DNA of 64,000 nucleotides. It comes from Saprolegnia diclina VS20. Lineage: Eukaryota > Oomycota > Saprolegniomycetes > Saprolegniales > Saprolegniaceae. The notes under the pieces were generated by a model. The model was not told the DNA's origin and did not search any database. It worked only from the letters and a program-made list of their open reading frames with translations. The translations under genes and the position numbers were made by a program. Shown here piece after piece: positions 30,581 to 40,695 of this stretch (positions within the stretch are counted from its first letter, which is position 1; each line of letters begins with the position of its first letter). The stretch lies in NCBI RefSeq assembly GCF_000281045.1, contig NW_008246070.1:1233274-1297273 (forward strand), given 5' to 3'.

Positions 30581-32016
30581 TCAGCGTGTGTACGTGCTCT
30601 TGGTATCGTACCGACGGTCTTCACTGCGCCGACGCCGCTTGGCCGACCGCTCGGGCGACACCGACCGGCTGCGCTTGCGACGCCGATGCTCCCGCGACCG
30701 AGACCGGCGCGGTTCTCGGGATCGAGATCGACGGACGTCTCGGGAGCGCGACTCGCGCTGACGCGGCTCCCGACTCCGAGATCGACCTCGACGCGCCATG
30801 TCTCGGTCGTAGTTGCGGACGTCTAATGGATCCCGAAGTGCCATGAGTGCTCGGCGGCGACTAAGATGAAAGCAATGGTGAAGGGTGGCGCGAATATGAA
30901 CACTGCGCTCGTACGTCTCTGCAGCGTGGTCAACGGGCGTTGCTGTCGTGGGAGCAATGTCGCTTGCTGGCGCAGCAGCGAGGTGCCAGCCGTCGCGCTG
31001 CCCGAGGTCTGCCATTTGATGCTCGAGCATTTCGCGCACCACCTATTGGTGAAGTCATGCGGCGAGTGAATCGAGAGATGGAAGAGAGACGTACTTCGTG
31101 GTAGTTGCGTTTCGTGTTCTTGGCGCGATACGACATGCGTCGGCGCTTGTTGGACGGTGCAGTGACGACTACAATGACTTGAGGTCGTGATGAACTACAG
31201 TCAACGACACCTGGTGGGACGGGTGCGCTGGGCTGCTTTGGGGGTATGGCGACTTGCACGAGCGATTGCCGCCGAAGCTCGTCCTGCGACCGTGCGTCGT
31301 TCTAAGGGACGAAACATGAACCGAGCGTTCTGGACGCCATATGTACGTAGACTGCACGGCGAGCAACTTCGACGGCCAAGTACTTCCAGAGCGCCAGCAC
31401 AAACGCCTAGAGCAGAGACATTGTGTTCTTCTAGAATCACCGTGGAGACGTACGCTCGTTTTCTCTTCGAGAAACTCGGTCAACTCGGCAACAAGGATAT
31501 CAGGCTGGCTAAAGTCCGGGTGGTCCAGGAGTCCGAGGACGTAGTCGGTGAGGTCTTCGTCCATTTCGTCCGCCGACAAGTGTCTACGCGAAGAGGTGAT
31601 GCGTCGAGAAGTTGGGCACCTTCGTATACGCACGAGCTAAAGTAGGCGTGCACCCAGCACTTGGTATCAGCCACAAAGGAGCTCGTGTCCACGCGCTGGA
31701 AGGGGCGGGGTATCGCAGTCCAAGCTTGCGCGGCAGTGAAAAAATCGACAGCGTTCGCAGCTATCGCAAGCACCGCCGTCGGGACGTCGCTGACGTCGCT
31801 TCCCGAGCGCTCGACGAGCGAGTGGACCTCGTCGTCCTCGGTGGTTGTCGAGACGTCCGTGACCCCGTCGTCGTCAAAGTACGCATTGTCCATGTGCAGG
31901 AAATGGGGCGTGGAGCTAGCAGTCGCAGGGGCAAAGGCCATAGGCTCTCGACTGCGGGGCTGGGTGGCCTCGCCTGAAGCTGGCTTGGTCGCGCGAATGT
32001 TCTCGACATGCGGCAT
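30581..32016 (-). CDS. RS-domain nuclear protein with CCDC43-like N-terminal domain (inferred)
   Basis: Seven exons joined by introns of 44-54 bp restore one frame. MPHVENIRATKP... reaches KCWVHAYFSS; a 50-bp intron (GTGCGTA...GCGTAG) leads to HLSADEMDEDLTDYVLGLLD; then AFVLALWKYLAVEVARRAVY; NDARSQDELRRQ...; VVTAPSNKRRRMSYRAKNTK; VVREMLEHQMADLGQRDGWH; and a C-terminal Arg/Ser domain (RGRSRSREPRQRESRSRD...). The stretch from WVHAYFSS to FLEEKTSAFVLALWK resembles the N-terminal helical domain of CCDC43. The RS tail suggests nuclear splicing or mRNA factors. The N-terminal boundary is uncertain: an upstream exon at 32228-32368 may belong here. Function is inference. Confidence 0.65.
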
Positions 32017-32227
32017 CTTCTCGTAGAAAAACTAGGTGCGCCTATGGAGCCATAGCCTTCATGAGGAATAATCGTACCTCATGGGACGCATGGTGCTCGT
32101 CGGCAATGCCATGACAGCGTTTCTACTTATGCGTGAGCTACGGTCAGGGTTCATGGCGAGCCGGTACCAAGTGGCGGCCCAGGGCCGCTGGCGGTACGCG
32201 GTGCTCGGGAATGCACTTGCAGCTCAC

Positions 32228-32368
32228 ATCGTCCAGAGTAGGGTACAGAGAGAGCTCTGTCTCCTTGAGAAAGGCCATCATGCGAGCTTCCATGGCCTCG
32301 AGCTCCATCTGCATCGACCGGTTGGCCGCCAGCCGGTCCGCGAGCGCGGCCTCGAGCACGGCCGCCAT
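32228..32368 (-). CDS. Putative 5' exon of the RS-domain gene, or a separate small gene
   Basis: Encodes MAAVLEAALADRLAANRSMQ followed by an acidic helix ending SLYPTLDD at a GTGAGC donor. A splice to CACCTAG at 32032 would continue in frame as FFYEKMPHVENI into the RS-domain gene, but that intron would be 196 bp, far longer than others here. Alternatively, a 40-bp intron leads to RPWAATWYRLAMNPDRSSR and a stop at 32059-32061, giving an independent protein of about 88 residues. The sequence alone does not decide. Confidence 0.4.
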
Positions 32369-32684
32369 CGCGATCGAAAATGATTCAAATTGGCGCTCTC
32401 TGATTGGTTGAAAAGATGTGGCAGGGCTCCTGTCAAAATGCATACCGAGAATGCACTGTATTTATACAGGATATGTGTTGTTGCAGAGAATCGAAGGTTC
32501 GCGAACCGAGGTCCCTTGCGCCTCGGTTTATAAATCCTGCAGCGGATTTCGTTGCGCCGCCGCAGCAAAAACGTGGAAATCGACTTCGCAGCGTGCATGT
32601 CTTGGTGCATACCCCGTCGCCAATGGATAAAGCACCCAAGCGATGGGCCCACAAGAATTATCTTCGCCGATGCCAATTGACTGC

Positions 32685-32710
32685 AATGCCTTCTTTTGAT
32701 TCGTCAAAAC
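32685..32710. promoter_or_regulatory. Shared 26-bp promoter-like motif, copy B
   Basis: AATGCCTTCTTTTGATTCGT followed by CAAAAC; differs from the copy at 16451-16476 at only three positions. CCAAT-type boxes flank both copies. Which gene it serves is unclear (RS-domain gene on one side, aldolase on the other). Confidence 0.35.
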
Positions 32711-33022
32711 CCGACCTTGGTTGGCTTGTGATTGGCTAAAATGGCACGCATCACTGCAGCCCTGCCCCACCGTCCGGGGCAACGGCCGGTGCATAGACGC
32801 GGATCGGGGTAGAAATGGCGCATCGCCCATACATTTTCCGGGATACCCCGGGGCATCCCCAACTCCCCCTCCTCTGGCGGCAATGGCGTTTGAAGCCATG
32901 ATGTAGCCAATCAGCGCGGGTAGTGTCGCCGTGCGCTGCGCGGATTGGACACTGCGTGGTTTTTACGCCCGTGACGTCGCGGCGTCGGCGTACCTCGGAG
33001 ATTCGCCATGACCGCAGCTTGG

Positions 33023-33040
33023 TCTTCATTTCCGCTTTTG
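33023..33040 (+). promoter_or_regulatory. Oomycete-type initiator (Inr) of the aldolase gene
   Basis: TCTTCATTTCCGCTTTTG resembles the oomycete Inr consensus (TCATTYYNCAWTTT) with few mismatches and lies about 25-40 bp upstream of the ATG at 33065. If transcription starts here, the in-frame ATG at 33008 is excluded from the mRNA, supporting the downstream start. Confidence 0.5.
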
Positions 33041-33064
33041 CTCGCTCTAGCTCACACTACTCCC

Positions 33065-34141
33065 ATGGGTCTCCTCGATATTGTCAAGCCCGGCGTCCTC
33101 ACCGGCGACGACGTCATGGCCGTCTACACGTACGCCAAGAAGCACGGCTTCGCCATCCCGGCCGTCAACTGCACGAGCTCGAGCACGATCAACGCCGTGC
33201 TCCAGGCCGCCCGTGACAACGGCTCGCCGGTCGTCATCCAGTTCTCGAACGGTGGCGCCGCCTTCTACGCCGGTAAGGGCATCTCCAACAAGGGCGAGTT
33301 CGCCTCGATCGCTGGTGCCATCGCTGGTGCCCACCACGTCCGCCTCATGGCCAAGCACTACGGCGTGCCGGTCATTCTCCACTCGGACCACTGCGCCAAG
33401 AAGCTCCTTCCGTGGTTCGATGGCATGCTCGCCGCCGACGAAGAGTACTTTGCCATCCACGGCGAGCCGCTCTTCTCGTCGCACATGCTCGACTTGTCGG
33501 AAGAGCCCCTTGAGGAGAACGTCCAGATCTCGAAGGAGTACTTCAAGCGCATGGCCAAGATGAACCTCGTGCTTGAAATCGAGCTCGGCATCACGGGCGG
33601 TGAAGAGGATGGTGTCGACAACTCGGATGTCGACAACGCTTCGCTCTACTCGCAGCCCTCGGACATCATGTACGCCTACGAGGAGCTCTCGCAGGTCTCG
33701 CACCGCTTCACGATCGCCGCTGCCTTCGGCAACGTGCACGGTGTCTACAAGCCCGGTAACGTCAAGCTCCACCCCGAGCTCCTCCAGGGCTTCCAGGAGC
33801 ACGTCGCTGCCAAGCTCAACAACGGCACGGACAAGCCGGTCTACTTCGTCTTCCACGGCGGTTCGGGCTCGACGGAAGAAGAGATCACGACGGCTGTCGG
33901 CGCTGGCGTCGTCAAGATGAACATTGACACGGACACCCAGTGGGCGTACTGGAACGGTCTCCGCCAGTTCTACCTCTCGAAGGAAGGCTACCTCCAGGGC
34001 CAGATCGGCAACCCGGATGGCGAGGACAAGCCCAACAAGAAGTACTACGACCCGCGCGTCTGGGTCCGCAAGGCTGAGGAAGAGATGATTGTCCGCGTGA
34101 AGGAGGCCTACAGCAACCTCCGCAACGTCAACGTCTTGTAA
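33065..34141 (+). CDS. FBA: Class II (zinc) fructose-bisphosphate aldolase
   Basis: Cleaves fructose 1,6-bisphosphate to DHAP and G3P in glycolysis. Single exon of 358 residues aligning end to end with the bacterial FbaA type: MGLLDIVKPGVLTGDDVMAV, PAVNCTSSSTINAVL, HSDHCAKKLLPWFDG (Zn His, catalytic Asp), ELGITGGEEDGVDN, FGNVHGVYKPGNV (Zn His), FHGGSGSTEEEI (Zn His) and VKMNIDTDTQWAYW. Codon use is strongly biased to C/G third positions, more than its neighbours, as expected for high expression. The start is chosen by homology and the initiator at 33023-33040. Class II aldolase is typical of stramenopiles and fungi. Confidence 0.97.
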   Translation: MGLLDIVKPGVLTGDDVMAVYTYAKKHGFAIPAVNCTSSSTINAVLQAARDNGSPVVIQFSNGGAAFYAGKGISNKGEFASIAGAIAGAHHVRLMAKHYGVPVILHSDHCAKKLLPWFDGMLAADEEYFAIHGEPLFSSHMLDLSEEPLEENVQISKEYFKRMAKMNLVLEIELGITGGEEDGVDNSDVDNASLYSQPSDIMYAYEELSQVSHRFTIAAAFGNVHGVYKPGNVKLHPELLQGFQEHVAAKLNNGTDKPVYFVFHGGSGSTEEEITTAVGAGVVKMNIDTDTQWAYWNGLRQFYLSKEGYLQGQIGNPDGEDKPNKKYYDPRVWVRKAEEEMIVRVKEAYSNLRNVNVL

Positions 34142-34407
34142 ATTGCTCTGAGCAATCTAGTCGATTTGATTTAGTTTTTTCCCACTCTCCTCGTTCATCA
34201 GTCAGTCAGGGGCAGTTGGTTGGCTTCCTCGGCGACCAGACGTTGTCGCTCGGCGATCTTGGGCCGCCAGCTGCTGTCACTGGATTTTCCGATCGTGGGA
34301 CAAACCCATTGGGACTTTCCTTTTGTCCCCAAACGCGGTTTAGTTAGTCGAACAAGATTTTCTCAGTACATCGAAGGGGCACAAATCGAAAGACAACACA
34401 AGCCACC

Positions 34408-35906
34408 ATGCTCGAGATGAACAAGGAGTCGCTGCGCAAGATCTGCAAGGACCTCGACCTCTACTCGACGCCGAGCATCAACGATCGCCTCTACCTCCAC
34501 TACAAGGTGGGCCAACTACTGCAGGCTAGAGGCTAAGGCAGCTCCTGCCAGGGCTTTCGCCGCATCGAGAATCTCGAGGCATACACGGAGCTCAAGGTCC
34601 TTTGGCTCGAGGGCAATGGCTTCAGCAAGATCGAGGGTCTTGAGAACCAAACGAAGCTTCGGTCGCTCTTCCTGCACGAAAACCTTCTCGAGAAGATCGA
34701 AGGCCTTGGTAGCCAGGTACAGGACGGCGTCGACAGCAACTTCGACACCACGCTGCTGTAGACGCTTCTCGACACGCTCAATCTGACGCAGAATCACATT
34801 TCGAAGATCGAGAACCTCAGTCACATGCAAGCGCTCACGGTATTCCCGATACCCACGGCGATAGACATAGCTCATGACGATACTCGCGTTTGCAGAACTT
34901 GTCGATGAAGGGCAACTACCTTCGGACCGCCGACGACATTCGCCACGTGCTCGAGCTACCAACGCTCGCCGTGCTCGACATCCAGAGTAACCGCATCGCA
35001 GACGTCGACGTTGTGGACATCCTGGCGGCCATGCCCAACCTCCGCGTCTTGTACCTTCAAGTACACAAAACATCACTTGCGATTCCGAGTGGACGCGTCC
35101 GGTAGGGCAACGACGTCGTCAAGCACATCAAGCACTACCGCAAGACGATCATCTCGCGCTGCAAGGAGCTCCGGTACCTCGACGACCGCCCCGTCTTTGA
35201 CGAGGAGCGCCGGCGCGTCACGGTACATCCGTCCTCGCTGAATATGACTGCTGACGTCAAGGACGTGGCAGGCGTGGGGCCGCGTCATGGAGGAGACGAA
35301 CGGCGACGTGGACGCAGCCCTCGAGGCCGAGCGTGCCGAGCTCGCACTCATTCGCCAAGAAAAGAAGGACAAGGACGAAGCCAACTTTCGGTACTTTGAG
35401 GACATGATGCGCGCCGGCAAGGCAGAGCGCGAGCGTCGAGAGCGCGAACTCCACGACAACCAACGCGAGGCTGAGGTGCGGATTGCGTCATTGGGACGCG
35501 TAGGATATAAACACCAACTATGTATTAGGTGAGTCCGTACAGCGGCGAAAAGATCCTGCACGTCGAAGATTGCGCCATGGTCCATGAAGCCCGCGAACGC
35601 CGGTGGGCCGACGTGGTCAACGACGAGGCGCCGCCGCTGAGCACGCCGATCCTTGTGGACGCAGACCGCCTCAAGCTGCTACATGACTGCGCCAGTGTCG
35701 GCACCGGTGCCGTCACCCAAGCCGACGCGTTCGTGGCTGAGAATTTCAAGGAGAAAGCCCAGACCAAGATCGCGGCATTCCAAGCCATGGAAGGACCCAA
35801 GGGTCATTTTTCATCGCTCCTTGCGTCTGCGCAGGCCGACATGGCCGCGACACCGACACCGACCCTCTCGACAAATGCGCACACGGACCTCAGTGAGCTC
35901 GATTGA
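34408..35906 (+). CDS. DNAAF1: Dynein axonemal assembly factor 1 (LRRC50/ODA7)
   Basis: Cytoplasmic factor required to preassemble axonemal dynein arms. Seven exons, six short introns mostly ending TAG or CAG. The start [20 protein letters not shown] matches the family N-terminus. Then come leucine-rich repeats of the SDS22 type ([76 protein letters not shown]) and an LRR cap [37 protein letters not shown] follows, leading to a long charged helix. Stop at 35904-35906. Its presence indicates an organism with motile flagella, such as zoospores. Confidence 0.92.
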
Positions 35907-36734
35907 ACAAGGTGACTTCGAGATTCGGTGGTAATGCATTAAACTATACTTGTTCATAAAACATCGACCTGTGGCGACACCGAGAGCTGGATGGACAGTG
36001 TCAACAGACTCCTGAGTGCACCTAGCCCCAACTGGTGCACCTGGTGCAGCTTGTGCACGGGATAAAGTCGCAGAGCGTAAATAAACACGTGGGCCATCCT
36101 TTAAAAGTTGCAGTCGATGTTTTGAGTGATCGAAACAAGATCTAGAGGAGGGTGGTTTGCAAAGACGGTCCTATACTTGGCTGTCAAACCGGGACTATCG
36201 CAGCGTAAACGACAGCGAGTGCATTGGGGTATAAGATTCCTGGCAGCGAATCGCTGGTTGTGTGTTTGAACGAAAACAACTCGTGGTTTCAACACGCAAA
36301 TTGCCTTCGTGTGGCTCACGAATCCTGCAGTGGCGGCAACATATCGATTTCATTTGTAGAAATTCCGAAAACGCTAAAGTGTGCAGGGTACAGTAGCGCT
36401 TGGATGAACATGATATTTGCTCAAAAATAGGCCGACGCAAGATGTTTTGATTGGCGTTAAGGGGAAGCTGACCCGGAGGTCCATGCTTGCTGGTGCTACC
36501 TGCTGCCCTTTTGCACCTCTCAAGTAGCTTCCATGCCACTCGCGGAGGCTTCAGTGATGGGCCATTGTTAACGTGGACGTCTACGGGCACAACTACAAAA
36601 CTCGTGCACAGTAGCCCACGAGCAATACAAAAGTCAATATAGACATTGTGTCCTTGATCGCCGCATCAAAGCAGCCCCAAGGCTCCGTTTCACAGCATAA
36701 GGACGAGCCGCTACTACTAGAAGGCATCGAGAGC
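35907..36734. other. 0.8 kb convergent intergenic region
   Basis: Between the stops of DNAAF1 and the asparagine-synthase-domain gene. Contains GGTGCACCTGGTGCAGCTTGTGCAC-like repeated TGCA words near 36030-36060. No supported gene or RNA. Confidence 0.4.
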
Positions 36735-37881
36735 TTAGCTCGGCGGCCCCGACGCGCGTGCTGGCCACGCGCCGCACGTCTTGCAAAAGTACTGCTCGGG
36801 GCGCTCGAGTTGAAAGCCGCACTGGATGCAAGGGTCCGAGTCGAAGCGCTTCACCGTGCAAGTCCATACCCCGGGTGTGGCTCCTCGGTGGGCTTGCGTG
36901 GTGCTTGGTGGCAGCGGCGGCTCGACGGAGGTCGCATCTTCTTGACGAAAGATGCGCTTGAAGATTCTGTAGTAGTGCAAGTGCTCGGGGTCTCGGATCA
37001 CGATGCCATCGCCCACAAACACTGCGCGCTTCTCCGCCTCAAAGTTCGCTGGGTCCGCTCGCTCTTGAAAGAGCGTTGCGAGAGGCGTCGTGCCCGAGCC
37101 TACGCACCGAATATATAGGTCAAGCAGATTCCCGTATGACCGTCTTCGTACCTGTTTCCAGCGGCACCTTTGTGCGCCAGCACGAGGTCGCTTCCGGGAA
37201 CGCTTGGCGCAAAATGAGCTTGCCATGGACGAGCGCGCTCTTATGGGGGTCGACACCAACCAAGTCGTCTTTCGAGCACGTGAGCGCGAACGCAATGACA
37301 TCGGGATGGACAAACGGCTGGTGCACGGTGATACCGAGCGCTGCGCCGATCGCTGTGCCGCAAAACTTCATGTGCGCCGACGCCCGCTGGATCCACGCGA
37401 GAAGTTTCTCTTCGGACTGCGACGTCAAGAACGAGTAGCCCGCAAAGAGCTCGTCGGCGGCGTCGCCCGTGACGATCGACGTGATGCCAATTGCCTTTGC
37501 GTGCTGCAGCGCCTTGGTGATGGCGACACCACCACGCAGATCCATGGGGTCGAACGTCTCCAAGATCCGAATTGTAAGCGCCAAAGCGCCGTCGGGATCG
37601 TCGTTCACGAGGTCCATCGGGTCGGGATAGCTCAGAACGTGGTGCGTCAATCCGTGCGCGGATGCGATCGCTGTCGCGTAGGCGAGATCGTGCTCAGGTT
37701 TGTCCGTGGGACCGCAGGACACCGTGATGGCGTCCGTAAAGCGGTGGCCAGAGGGAGTGTCCACGATGATCGACGTATCGAGGCCGCCAGAGAGAAGAAC
37801 GGCCGTCGTCGCCGACGGGATCGCGGCCATCGACCGCAAGAGCACCGCGCGGGCCTCGGCGATCTTGGCCCCAGATGTCAT
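36735..37881 (-). CDS. Stand-alone asparagine-synthase-type ATP-pyrophosphatase with C-terminal zinc ribbon
   Basis: Two exons. The first has the PP-loop SGGLDTSIIVD and the asparagine-synthase signatures YATAIASAHGLTHHV, GGVAITKALQHAKAIG, GDAADELFAGYSF and VHQPFVHPDVI. A 54-bp intron joins PLETG to SGTTPLATLFQERADPANFE. The C-terminus carries DPCIQCGFQLERPEQYFCKTCGAWP, two CxxC pairs forming a probable zinc ribbon. About 364 residues, so the N-terminal glutamine-amidotransferase half of canonical AsnB is absent. Adenylation of a carboxylate and amidation with free ammonia or another amine is inferred; substrate unknown. The start at 37881 is followed closely upstream by a CCGGATAC motif. Confidence 0.82.
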
Positions 37882-37897
37882 CCGGAAGAATGCTACA

Positions 37898-37908
37898 TGC
37901 CGGATACG
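37898..37908. promoter_or_regulatory. CCGGATAC motif upstream of the asparagine-synthase-like gene
   Basis: GCCGGATACGG about 20 bp upstream of the ATG. Same core as near other gene starts in this window; role inferred. Confidence 0.35.
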
Positions 37909-38326
37909 GCCAAATGACGCTCTGAGGACATCATCGTCGATAAGGCTTGAGCCTTAGCGCCGTGCCGACATTGGCGCGGTCTCTCAACGGCGGTGCCAAT
38001 GTGGGCAAATCAGAGTTGACCTGATCGCGGCGACGAGGCGATGGACGCATCGCCGTGTCTTTGGCACTCGCACAGAAGACAAGCAATGCAGTAACTGGCT
38101 GCGGACTGCACAGCAAGCACTACCACGCCTGGTAGCTACCACATCCGGTAGCTCAAGGAGGTACATGGCTCGAATCGACAAGCTTGGCGGTGGACGGTTG
38201 GGTCCTCACTGCGGGACAGCTCTGCGGGACGATGTCGAGGGATCTTTTTCGAGAAACCGGATACGGCGCGCGCCAATCACACGCAAGGAGCAAGATGCTC
38301 TTGGTGTTTGTATGCTGGTGTGTCGC

Positions 38327-38335
38327 ATCCGGATA
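38327..38335. promoter_or_regulatory. ATCCGGATA motif upstream of the SYLF gene
   Basis: Palindromic ATCCGGAT core about 70 bp upstream of the SYLF gene ATG, with a second copy (ACCGGATAC) at about 38255. Function inferred from recurrence. Confidence 0.4.
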
Positions 38336-38400
38336 CTGCGCACCGCGGCCGGCTTCGGCCATTTTGACTTCGCCAGCAGCGAGAAACAAGCAGACGAAGC

Positions 38401-39995
38401 ATGGTGATCAACTCGCCGTACCACTCGTCGATGGGCAAGGAGATCGAGAAGGCCTGCAAGATCCTTGATGCGTTCTTCGACCCGAAAGTCGACGCGGACA
38501 AGGCCATCCCGTTCGAGCTCATCCAGAACGCCGCAGGCATTGCGTTCCTGACGGTGATCAAAGCCGGTATGATCTGGACGGGCAAGGTGGGCACTGGTGT
38601 CGTGCTCTCCCGCCTTGATGATGGCGCGTGGAGCCCACCGTCTGGCATTGGCACGGCTGGCGTTGGCTTTGGTGCGGAAATCGGCGGTGAAATCATCGAC
38701 TTTATGATCATCCTCGGCTCGCCCAGCGCTGTGCAGTCGTTCAAGAAAGGCACACAGGTACCGCGGCTGTTGCTACGATCTGCTCTTATGATTGTGGTGT
38801 AGCTCTCGGTGGGTGCTGGCTTGGAGCTTGCCGTCGGTCCCGTCGGTCGTGCTGGTGGCGCCAACGTCAACGCTGGTGGCAGCGGCTTTAGCAGCAACTA
38901 CACGTACAGTCACGCAAAGGGCCTCTTTGCCGGTGTTGGCCTCCACGGCTCGACCATCATGGTTCGCGGTGAAATGAACAACGAGTTTTACGGCAAGGAG
39001 GTGTCGCCAATGCAGATTCTGAGCGGTCACGTCGCGCCGCCGCCGGGGTCGTGCGACCGTCTCTACGAGACGCTTCAGCGCGCGTGCTTCGGCGACATGG
39101 GCTCCTCCGGCCGCTCCGGTCTTTCCGAGGTACAAGTCGCATTCTAAGGATAAGCTCATCACACGGATGGTGTAGCCGATGCAAGCCATTCCGCCGTCGG
39201 CCTACGGGCGCAGCAGCATGACCGACTACAGCGATCAGCGCCGGTCGTTCAACAGCAGCAGCGGTTCGTCGTCGTCGACCTCGTACAACCCGCCGTCATC
39301 GCGCACTGCTGCGCCGTCCAACTATGACCCGGTGGCGCGCAACTCGATCTTGGGCTCGAGCGCCGATAGCGACGTGTCGAAAGAGACGGACCCGCGCCTG
39401 CGTCGGTACAGCAGCTACAAGAACGAGAAGGACCTCTACGCCCAGTTTGCCAAGAAGGCTCCGACGCACACGAGTCAGCCGTCGGCGTACGCGCCGGCTC
39501 AGGCCAACACGGGGTATTACGCGCAACCGACCGCGGCCGCGGCCCCCACGGGCTACTATTCGCAACCAGCAACCACAAGTTACGCACAACCGACGGCCCC
39601 GAGTTACGCGCAACCGACGGGTTATGCCGCGCCGGTAACGTCGTCGCGGGCGGCGCCATCGATGCCGCCGGCCGCGGAAGGGGCCGAGACCAAGCAAGTC
39701 TTTGGTGAAGTGATTCAGTTCATGACGACGCGTGTGCCGCACGCCGACCTCTCGACGTTCAAGGACAACTGCCGCCGGTTTGGCCAGGACCAAATGTCGA
39801 TCGACGCGTTCTTCTTTTACCTCAACTCGATCTGCACGTCGAGTTTGCTCAAGGAGCTCATGCCCAAGCTTGTGCGGTTGCTGCCGACGCCCGAGAAGCG
39901 CGTCGCCATGTGGGTACGTTCACGCGAAATTCCATCCCTCCGTTCTGACGATGTCCTACGGTCTCTAGGATCTGTACGTCAAACACGTCTACTAA
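38401..39995 (+). CDS. SYLF (Ysc84-type) lipid-binding domain protein with disordered Tyr/Pro/Gln-rich tail
   Basis: SYLF domains bind phosphoinositides and are found in Ysc84/SH3YL1 and in FYVE proteins at endosomes. The N-terminal domain spans IEKACKILDAFFD, IPFELIQNAAGIAFLTVIKAG, TGVVLSRLDDGAWSPPSGIG, then LSVGAGLELAVGPVGRAGGA and SHAKGLFAGVGLHGSTIMVR, a clear SYLF pattern. Four exons, introns of about 45-57 bp. The middle is disordered with repeated SYAQPT units. A C-terminal helical region (VFGEVIQFMTTRVPHADLST...KRVAMW) follows, and the last exon adds DLYVKHVY. Probably a cytosolic membrane-binding adaptor in endocytosis; partners unknown. Confidence 0.85.
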
Positions 39996-40156
39996 GTTGT
40001 CTCTTGGACTATATTAATACAACTTGTACTCGCAAATATACAGAACCGAAAGACCTTTCGAGTAATTTGAAGCTGCCGACTCCAGGTACTCTCTTTTCTG
40101 ATGGTTCTTAGCGGTCGCGGTTTCGATAATATTGGATTCCACGTCGAAGAGTCGCG

Positions 40157-40606
40157 ATGATCTTGACGCAAGAGGAGATCGACGCTTGCCGCGAGTCGTT
40201 TGTGCACTTTGACAGAGACGGCTCCGGGACCATCGACAAGTATGAGCTCGCCAAGGTGCTCGAGGCAATGGGCCAGCGACCCACGGAAGAAGAGCTCTTC
40301 CAAATGATCTCCGAGGTCGACGAGGACCACAGCGGCGAGATTGAGTTTTCCGAGTTCCTCCAAGTCATTGAGCAGCAAAAGCTCCGCGCGCTCGAGTACG
40401 ACGACGAGAGCGACTTTGTCGACGCGTTCGTCGCTTGCGGCGGCGGCCCCGACAAGCAAGGCCACGTCGAGCGCCGCGTGCTCGTCCAGCTCATCAAGAA
40501 GGACTTTGGTCTCCCCATCGACATTGACAAGATGCTCGACGAGCTCGACACGGACGGGTCGGGCGAGATCGAGTACGACGAGTTCAAGGCGCTCCTCTCG
40601 CAGTGA
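40157..40606 (+). CDS. Calmodulin/centrin-like EF-hand protein
   Basis: 149-residue calcium sensor, single exon. EF-hands 1, 2 and 4 are canonical loops (DRDGSGTIDKYE, DEDHSGEIEFSE, DTDGSGEIEYDE). The third (GGGPDKQGHVER) has lost the first Asp and is probably Ca-free. Layout is calmodulin-like, but sequence outside the loops is not calmodulin; it resembles calmodulin-like or flagellar light-chain proteins. Target unknown. Its stop lies about 90 bp from the stop of eIF3g on the other strand. Confidence 0.9.
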   Translation: MILTQEEIDACRESFVHFDRDGSGTIDKYELAKVLEAMGQRPTEEELFQMISEVDEDHSGEIEFSEFLQVIEQQKLRALEYDDESDFVDAFVACGGGPDKQGHVERRVLVQLIKKDFGLPIDIDKMLDELDTDGSGEIEYDEFKALLSQ

Positions 40607-40695
40607 AAACCGCGCCGTGATGCGATGCGAGCAAGCTCGACGCAGATGACACAGTCGACGCAGCAGAATAGAAATGAGGATATAAGATTGACCAA

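Larger units (their letters stand above)
32369..33064. other. Intergenic and aldolase promoter region
   Basis: No supported gene. Several CCAAT/ATTGG boxes lie near 32395, 32675, 32730 and 32907. It also holds copy B of a 26-bp motif shared with the UBE3D promoter and an initiator-like element just upstream of the aldolase start. Confidence 0.5.
37882..38400. other. Divergent promoter region with CCGGATA motifs
   Basis: Separates the asparagine-synthase-like and SYLF genes. Holds CCGGATAC near 37899, CATCCGG at about 38139, ACCGGATAC at about 38255 and GCATCCGGATAC at about 38325. No ORF supported. Confidence 0.5.

Noticed and set aside
36195-36590. 131-codon minus-strand ORF between DNAAF1 and the asparagine-synthase-like gene
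   Set aside because: No recognisable sequence, AT-richer than coding neighbours, lies in a convergent 3' region.
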